From assembly GCA_031549325.1 (NCBI GenBank), contig JAVBQA010000029.1, forward strand, positions 1 through 19,381: a stretch of DNA of 19,381 nucleotides. Reading direction: 5' to 3'. Shown in pieces: positions 14,743 to 19,381 of this stretch. This DNA comes from JAJDGF01 sp031549325 (GTDB taxonomy: Bacteria; Bacillota; Clostridia; Christensenellales; Aristaeellaceae). Every line of letters begins with the position of its first letter. Positions within the stretch are counted from its first letter, which is position 1. Both the position numbers and the translations under genes were made by a program. The notes beneath the pieces were generated by a model. That model was not told where the DNA came from. It was given only the letters and a program-made list of their open reading frames with translations, and did not search any database.

Positions 14743-15198
14743 ATGATTCTGCTGGCGGTATTGTCGGTCTGCTTGGTTTCGCTTGGGTATGCGATGATGG
14801 GCGGGCTGGACAGGTTCTTGGATTCCGGGGGATTTGATGAGGAGCGGCGCGAGCGGGCGGCCGTCGCGCTGGTGTTTGTGAACGAGCAACGCCGGGCGCA
14901 AGTCGAACACGCGCTTGCTCAACGCTCGGAATGGTTACGCTATATCAGCGAACCGTCGCCGCCCGGGGAGCCCGGGTGCGCAATGGTGCTGGCGGCTTCC
15001 GAGAACGACCTGGACAACATCCTGCTGTGCGCGCGGATGCGCAAAGCCCATCCGGTGTACGCCGTCGCGCTGTGCAACAATCCTCAGTATCTGTTTGTAT
15101 ATAGGGACTACGGCATCGAACACGTGGCGCGGAGCATGGACGAGGCGCTGGAACAATTTGAACGCTGCTTAAAGGAACGGTTTGAGTGCAATGATTAA
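14743..15198 (+). CDS. Membrane-anchored RCK/TrkA-N-like protein
   Basis: This 151-residue protein opens the potassium operon. An N-terminal transmembrane helix (about residues 2-22) is followed by GGLDRFLDSGGF and a cytoplasmic region. From about residue 75 to the end it resembles the second half of a TrkA-N/RCK domain: CAMVLAASENDLDNILLCAR, then a strand, NNPQYLFVYRDYGIEHV and a terminal helix. The nucleotide-binding GxGxxG of RCK domains is not present, so it may not bind NAD or ATP in the usual way. By position it is probably an accessory subunit or regulator of the KtrB channel. The ATG at 14743 lies 6 nt after GAGAAGGG; ATG 14737 and 14719 are also in frame. Its end overlaps the ktrB-like start. 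Confidence 0.7.
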   Translation: MILLAVLSVCLVSLGYAMMGGLDRFLDSGGFDEERRERAAVALVFVNEQRRAQVEHALAQRSEWLRYISEPSPPGEPGCAMVLAASENDLDNILLCARMRKAHPVYAVALCNNPQYLFVYRDYGIEHVARSMDEALEQFERCLKERFECND

Positions 15199-16528
15199 GG
15201 TGCTAAGATTGAACCTGACGCCGATCCAGATCCTGTCGATCGGATTTGCGATCGTGATCCTGCTGGGCGCGGTCATGCTGATGGCGCCAGCCTGTAACCG
15301 CAGCGGGGAAGCGCTGCCGTTTGTGAGCGCGCTGTTTACCGCCACGTCCGCCACATGTGTCACGGGCCTGGTGCTCTTTGACACATACACGCAGTTCAGC
15401 CGGCTGGGTCAGGTCGTGCTTTTGAGCCTGATCCAAGTGGGCGGGTTGGGATTTGTGACGATTGGCCTGTTGTGTTCGATGGCGCTGGGACGGCGGATCG
15501 GGCTGCGCGAGCGGTTCCTGATGAAAGAATCGATCGGCGCGCTGAAGATCGGCGGCATTGTGCGGTTGGTGCGCAAGGCGGTGTTTGGCACGCTGGCGCT
15601 GGAGCTGATCGGCGCGACCGTGCTGTCGATCCGGTTTTCGCGCGACTTCGGACTCAGCGAAGGTATCTGGTGCGGCGTGTTCCACGCGGTGTCCGCGTTC
15701 TGCAACGCCGGTTTTGACATCCTGGGGCGCATCGCGCCCTTTGGCTCGCTGACCCGCTATGCCGCGGACATCACGGTGAATGCGACCATCATGGCGCTGA
15801 TCGTGATCGGCGGCCTGGGGTTCATCGTGTGGGACGATGTGCTGACCCACCGCCACCATGTGCGCCGGTACGCGCTGCACACCAAGGTGGTGCTTTCCGT
15901 CACGGCGGCGCTGATCGTCTTCGGCGCAATCGCCTTCTTTTTTCTGGAGGCGAACGATGCGTTCGCCGGGATGACCATGCGCGAGCGGACGCTGGCGGCG
16001 CTGTTCCAATCGGTGACGCCCAGGACGGCAGGCTTCAACACGGTGGACATGGCGGCGCTCAGCGAGAGCGGCTCGCTGCTGACGATGCTGCTGATGCTGG
16101 TGGGCGCGTCGCCGGGCTCCACCGGCGGCGGCGTCAAAACCACCGTGTTCTTCGTGGCGGCCTGCGCTGTGATCGCCCAACTGCGCAGCTATGATTCGAT
16201 CAATGTGTTCGGACGCAAGATTGAGGAGCGCGCGGTGCGCAGAGCCTTCAACAGCGCGATGCTTTACGTCGCGATGGCGCTGCTGGGTACGCTGATCGTC
16301 ACGCTTCAGGGCATCGGCGTGGAGGAGGCGCTGTTTGAGGCGCTGTCCGCGATCGGCACAGTGGGCCTGAGCAAAGGCGTGACGCCCGGCCTGACGGATC
16401 TGTCGAAGTGGGCGGTGATCGCGCTGATGTTCGTGGGGCGCGTGGGCAGCGTGGCGGTGCTGATGGCGGTGACGGATCGCCGGATCAAGACCCGGATCAA
16501 CCATATTGAAGAAAAGATCATCGTATAA
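15182..16528 (+). CDS. ktrB: Potassium uptake channel subunit, KtrB/TrkH family
   Basis: This 448-residue membrane protein forms the ion path for K+ (or Na+-dependent K+) uptake. The four P-loop filter segments of the family are visible: TSATCVTGL, SAFCNAGFD, TPRTAGFNT and SAIGTVGLS, each with its filter glycine. The segment GASPGSTGGGVKTT, normal in this family, lies in the region that gates the pore. The length fits KtrB (about 440-450) rather than TrkH (about 480). The TTG at 15182 has AAAGGA about 5 nt upstream; the ATG at 15191 is an alternative with a poorer site. Either start overlaps the end of the upstream gene, so translation is likely coupled. It works with the KtrA-like gate encoded 17 nt downstream. 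Confidence 0.93.
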   Translation: MSAMIKVLRLNLTPIQILSIGFAIVILLGAVMLMAPACNRSGEALPFVSALFTATSATCVTGLVLFDTYTQFSRLGQVVLLSLIQVGGLGFVTIGLLCSMALGRRIGLRERFLMKESIGALKIGGIVRLVRKAVFGTLALELIGATVLSIRFSRDFGLSEGIWCGVFHAVSAFCNAGFDILGRIAPFGSLTRYAADITVNATIMALIVIGGLGFIVWDDVLTHRHHVRRYALHTKVVLSVTAALIVFGAIAFFFLEANDAFAGMTMRERTLAALFQSVTPRTAGFNTVDMAALSESGSLLTMLLMLVGASPGSTGGGVKTTVFFVAACAVIAQLRSYDSINVFGRKIEERAVRRAFNSAMLYVAMALLGTLIVTLQGIGVEEALFEALSAIGTVGLSKGVTPGLTDLSKWAVIALMFVGRVGSVAVLMAVTDRRIKTRINHIEEKIIV

Positions 16529-16545
16529 GGAAGGGGGATGCCTTT

Positions 16546-17199
16546 ATGCGGTCCATGTTGGTGATTGGCATCGGCCGGTTTGGCCGGCATTTGAGCGTTC
16601 GGCTGGCGGAGCTTGGCAACGAGGTTATGGTGGTGGACAAGGACGAGGACAAGGTGGCGCACATCGCGCCTTTTGTGACCACCGCCGAGGTGGCGGACTG
16701 TCAGGACGAGGACGTGCTCAAGGAGCTGGGCGTGACCAATTTCGACGTCTGCTTCGTGTGCGTGAGCGGGGATTTTCAATCGTCACTCGAGATCACCTCC
16801 ATGCTCAAGGAGCTGGGCGCGAAGTGTGTGGTGGCCAAGACAGACCGGGAAAAGCAGGGCAAGTTTTTGGAGAAGATCGGCGCGGATGAGGTGATCCACG
16901 CTGAAAAACAGATTGCGCAGCGGCTCGCGATGCGATATGGTGTAAAGAACCTGTTCGACTATATCGAGCTATCGAAGGATTACGCGATCATGGAGATCAA
17001 ACCGCCGCGCGACTGGGTCGGGCGCTCCATCCGGGATCTGGAGGTGCGCACGCGATTCCATGTGAGCATTCTTGGATACAAAAACGGGCATGGGAAGCTG
17101 ATCCCGGTGCTCAAGCCGGATCATGTGTTTGAGGCGGACGAGCACCTGGTGATCTCGGGTCTTGTGAGCGACATGACGCGCATCACGGCGCGCGCGTAG
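16546..17199 (+). CDS. ktrA: Potassium channel regulatory subunit KtrA (RCK domain)
   Basis: This 217-residue cytoplasmic protein forms the octameric gating ring of Ktr systems. The TrkA-N domain (about 1-130) has the dinucleotide motif GIGRFG, with acidic D in VVDKDEDK at the end of the second strand to hold ribose of NAD(H) or ATP. The TrkA-C domain (about 135-215) follows, the part that binds c-di-AMP in characterised Bacillota KtrA proteins; whether this one does is inferred. AAGGGGG about 9 nt upstream supports the ATG. It lies 17 nt after the ktrB-like gene and 10 nt before the kinase gene, inside one operon. Confidence 0.93.
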   Translation: MRSMLVIGIGRFGRHLSVRLAELGNEVMVVDKDEDKVAHIAPFVTTAEVADCQDEDVLKELGVTNFDVCFVCVSGDFQSSLEITSMLKELGAKCVVAKTDREKQGKFLEKIGADEVIHAEKQIAQRLAMRYGVKNLFDYIELSKDYAIMEIKPPRDWVGRSIRDLEVRTRFHVSILGYKNGHGKLIPVLKPDHVFEADEHLVISGLVSDMTRITARA

Positions 17200-17209
17200 G
17201 GGGGATTGC

Positions 17210-18619
17210 ATGCGGCCCATTCGCCGGGGAGAAGCGGTTCGTGCATGCGTCATCGTGCTGACCATGACGGTCGCGGCGACGCTGCTTGCGCTGGGCGGCA
17301 GCCGGCTGGGCATCGGCAGCGACAGCGCGATCATGCTGTTTTTGCTGTGCGTGCTGGTCTCCGCGATGCTCACGCATCGCTATGTGTTTGGTATTCTGTC
17401 CGCCGCGCTGAACGCGCTGTCGTTCAACTATTTCTTCACGCGACCCACCATGTCTCTGCTGATGATCAGCACGAGCGACATCGTGCTGGTGGTGTTCTTT
17501 CTGCTGACGGGCATCGTGGGCAGCGCCATCATGTCGGAGCTGCGGCGTCAGATGCGGGTGGCAGCCCGGAATGAGGCGACCGCGCGCATGCTGCACGAGG
17601 TGTCCAGCGGCTTTCTGCAGGTGGCGGGCAGGCGCAACATCGTCATGAACGGCATCGGATACGTGAAGCAGCACTGCGGCTGCCTCGCCTGCGTAACCAT
17701 CGACGGCGACGAGCAAGTCTACGGGGCGTGCGCGGAATCGGGCGATCCGGTGGCAAGCTACCCGATCCGTTCATCGGCGCGGGGCCTGGGCGTGTTGCGC
17801 GTGGAATGCCCCGACGCCGACGCGCGCAAGGAGCACGAGCTGTTTTTCCGTACGCTGGCGGCGCAGATCGGCATCGCCCTGGACCGCGACGACCTGTACA
17901 ACGAGCGCGAGAACATCCGCATCGCCATGGAGCGCGAAAGGAGCCGGAGCACGTTCCTTCGCGCCATCGCCCACGACCTCAGAACGCCGCTGACCTCGCT
18001 GAACGGCGCAAGCACGCTGCTGGCGGATCAGTTCGACCGGCTGTCCGCCGAGGAAAAGCGCAAGCTGGCCTCCGACATCAGCGAGGAAACCGTGTGGTTG
18101 ACGAACCTGGTGGAGAATGTGCTGAACATGACGCGCATCAGCGAGTCGAGGCTGGATATCCACATGGATTATGAGGTGATCGACGATGTGGTGGGCGAGG
18201 CGATCAAGCGCATGGCGCGGCTGTGGGGCGGCCGCAAGTTCTCCGCCAGTTACCCGGAGGAGGTCGTGGCGCTGAAGCTGGACGGGCGGCTCATCGCCCA
18301 GGCGCTCATCAACCTGCTGGACAATGCCATCAAGCACACCCTGCCCGGCGATGAGATCCGGCTTGATGTGCGCATTGAGCCTGGGCAGGCAGTGTTCACC
18401 GTCGTGGACACCGGCGAAGGCATACCGGACGCGATGAAGCCGCACATCTTCGATCCCTATTTCACCACGAAGGGCGCGGCCACCGATTCGAGGCGCGGCA
18501 TCGGGCTGGGATTGCCAATCTGCATGGCCATTCTGCTTGCGCACAAGGGCGCTTTGCGCGTCGAAGACAACCAACCGCGCGGCGCGAAATTCACGTTCAC
18601 GCTGCCCATGGAGGGATGA
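17210..18619 (+). CDS. KdpD-like sensor histidine kinase, short form
   Basis: This 469-residue membrane kinase corresponds to the C-terminal half of KdpD. About four transmembrane helices (12-105, DUF4118-type, including SFNYFFTRPTMSL) are followed by a GAF-like region (about 125-230), a HisKA helix pair with IAHDLRTPLTSL (H255 as phosphoacceptor), and an ATPase with NLLDNAIKHT, DTGEGIPD and GIGLGLPIC. The KdpD N-terminal sensory part (KdpD and Usp domains, about 370 residues in full-length KdpD) is missing, and no start upstream could supply it because ktrA ends 10 nt before. It probably senses K+ or turgor and phosphorylates the next gene's product. AGGGGGGA about 5 nt before the ATG fixes the start. 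Confidence 0.9.
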   Translation: MRPIRRGEAVRACVIVLTMTVAATLLALGGSRLGIGSDSAIMLFLLCVLVSAMLTHRYVFGILSAALNALSFNYFFTRPTMSLLMISTSDIVLVVFFLLTGIVGSAIMSELRRQMRVAARNEATARMLHEVSSGFLQVAGRRNIVMNGIGYVKQHCGCLACVTIDGDEQVYGACAESGDPVASYPIRSSARGLGVLRVECPDADARKEHELFFRTLAAQIGIALDRDDLYNERENIRIAMERERSRSTFLRAIAHDLRTPLTSLNGASTLLADQFDRLSAEEKRKLASDISEETVWLTNLVENVLNMTRISESRLDIHMDYEVIDDVVGEAIKRMARLWGGRKFSASYPEEVVALKLDGRLIAQALINLLDNAIKHTLPGDEIRLDVRIEPGQAVFTVVDTGEGIPDAMKPHIFDPYFTTKGAATDSRRGIGLGLPICMAILLAHKGALRVEDNQPRGAKFTFTLPMEG

Positions 18620-18624
18620 CGGAT

Positions 18625-19317
18625 ATGGATGAAGACTCGCGCGTGCTGATCATCGAGGACGATCAGTACATCTCGCGCTTCCTGACGATTTCGCTGGAGA
18701 AAGAAGGCTATCATGTTAGCGCCGCCAAGGGCGCGGACGAGGGGATGTTTCTGTTTTCGTCTGGCCCGGCGGACATCATCCTGCTGGATCTGGGCCTGCC
18801 GGACCGCGACGGCCTGACGGTGATCGAGGCCGTGCGCGCGGTGTCCCAGGCGCCAATCATCGTGGTGTCGGCTCGAGGCCAGGAGCGGGACAAGATCGAG
18901 GCCCTGGACGCCGGCGCGGACGATTATGTGACAAAACCCTTCCACATGGGTGAACTGCTGGCCCGCATGCGCGTCGCGCGCCGCAAGAACGCTGGCGCGA
19001 TCCAGTCGCAGGAGGCACAAATCCGCCACGGCGAGCTGTGCGTGGATGTGGCCAAACGGCAGGTGACAATCGCGGAGCAGGAGATCCATCTGACGCCCAT
19101 GGAATACAAGCTGCTGCTGTTTTTGATCGCCAACCGCGGCAAGGTGCTCACACACAACTACATCATGAAACAGCTCTGGGGCTACGAAAGTCCGGGCGAC
19201 ACGAAGACGCTGCGCGTGTTCATGGCGAACCTGCGCCGCAAGATCGAAAAGGACACCGCCACCCCCGAGCACATCATCACGGAGATCGGCGTGGGCTACC
19301 GGTTTGTGGATTTTTAG
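18625..19317 (+). CDS. kdpE: KdpE-like response regulator (OmpR type)
   Basis: This 230-residue DNA-binding regulator is the partner of the KdpD-like kinase. The receiver domain (about 5-120) has acidic IIEDD, phosphoacceptor D55 in LLDLGLPDRDG, the conserved Ser of VSARG and K in YVTKPF. The winged helix (about 130-228) contains LTPMEYKLLLFL and a recognition region ending DTKTLRVFMANLRRKIE, and the protein ends GVGYRFVDF, as KdpE does. ATG 18625 has GGAGGG 9 nt upstream; ATG 18616 overlaps the kinase stop (ATGA) but is only 1 nt after that site. No kdpFABC genes lie in the window; the ktr-like genes upstream are possible targets. The window ends 64 nt later with no terminator seen. Confidence 0.93.
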   Translation: MDEDSRVLIIEDDQYISRFLTISLEKEGYHVSAAKGADEGMFLFSSGPADIILLDLGLPDRDGLTVIEAVRAVSQAPIIVVSARGQERDKIEALDAGADDYVTKPFHMGELLARMRVARRKNAGAIQSQEAQIRHGELCVDVAKRQVTIAEQEIHLTPMEYKLLLFLIANRGKVLTHNYIMKQLWGYESPGDTKTLRVFMANLRRKIEKDTATPEHIITEIGVGYRFVDF

Positions 19318-19381
19318 CCAACACGCAGGCGCTCCAGACTGTTTCTGCGAGCAATCAGGATCTCTCTTAGATTTCTCATGG

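Noticed and set aside
15203..16504. Long open frame on the minus strand opposite ktrB
   Set aside because: It is extremely rich in His, Gln and Arg with no motif, while the plus strand encodes all four potassium filter segments.
18616..18624. ATG at 18616 as start of the KdpE-like regulator
   Set aside because: It overlaps the kinase stop neatly, but the GGAGGG site is only 1 nt away; the ATG at 18625 has a better distance. The choice is not certain.

Overview
This 19.4 kb window is a chromosomal segment of a moderately GC-rich Bacillota bacterium, most likely in Clostridia. This is inferred from the KtrB/KtrA potassium channel genes, the HPK10-type (AgrC-like) sensor kinase, the Ltp-repeat secreted protein, strong purine-rich ribosome binding sites, and promoters that match the TTGACA/TATAAT consensus. 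No tRNA, rRNA or CRISPR array was seen.

Layout. (1) 1-821: a truncated IS481-like transposase abuts a truncated sugar phosphate isomerase/epimerase gene head-on, a scar of rearrangement. The isomerase fragment still has a good promoter overlapped by a perfect 11-bp-arm palindrome. (2) 1054-1632: a secreted Ltp-repeat protein (minus strand), divergent from (3) 1713-5443: an envelope-related cassette of a ParB-like-fold protein, a nucleotidyltransferase/thymidylate-kinase-like fusion and a polysaccharide flippase, followed by a small membrane protein (5598-6125). (4) 6269-6484: a perfect 21-bp-arm hairpin directly followed by a 163-bp MITE-like palindrome, whose right end supplies the last codons and stop of (5) a minus-strand CACHE-like/GGDEF/EAL protein (6466-8841) with a degenerate GGDEF site and an intact EAL domain. 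(6) 9393-10760: an orphan AgrC-like GHKL histidine kinase with a long, possibly structured leader. (7) 11007-14645: a minus-strand operon of a TetR regulator, ABC ATPase and FtsX-type permease, behind a perfect consensus promoter carrying two palindromic operators. (8) 14743-19317: a tightly packed potassium operon: a membrane-anchored RCK-like protein, KtrB/TrkH, KtrA, a KdpD-like kinase without the KdpD N-terminal sensory region, and a KdpE-like regulator.

Functionally the window joins a potassium uptake and sensing module, a self-regulated efflux-type ABC operon, a c-di-GMP phosphodiesterase, a peptide-sensor-like kinase and a surface polysaccharide cassette. The best candidates for something undescribed are the membrane-anchored RCK-like protein that opens the Ktr operon, the ParB-like/nucleotidyltransferase-kinase/flippase cassette, and the palindromic mobile-like element that rewrote the 3' end of the EAL gene.
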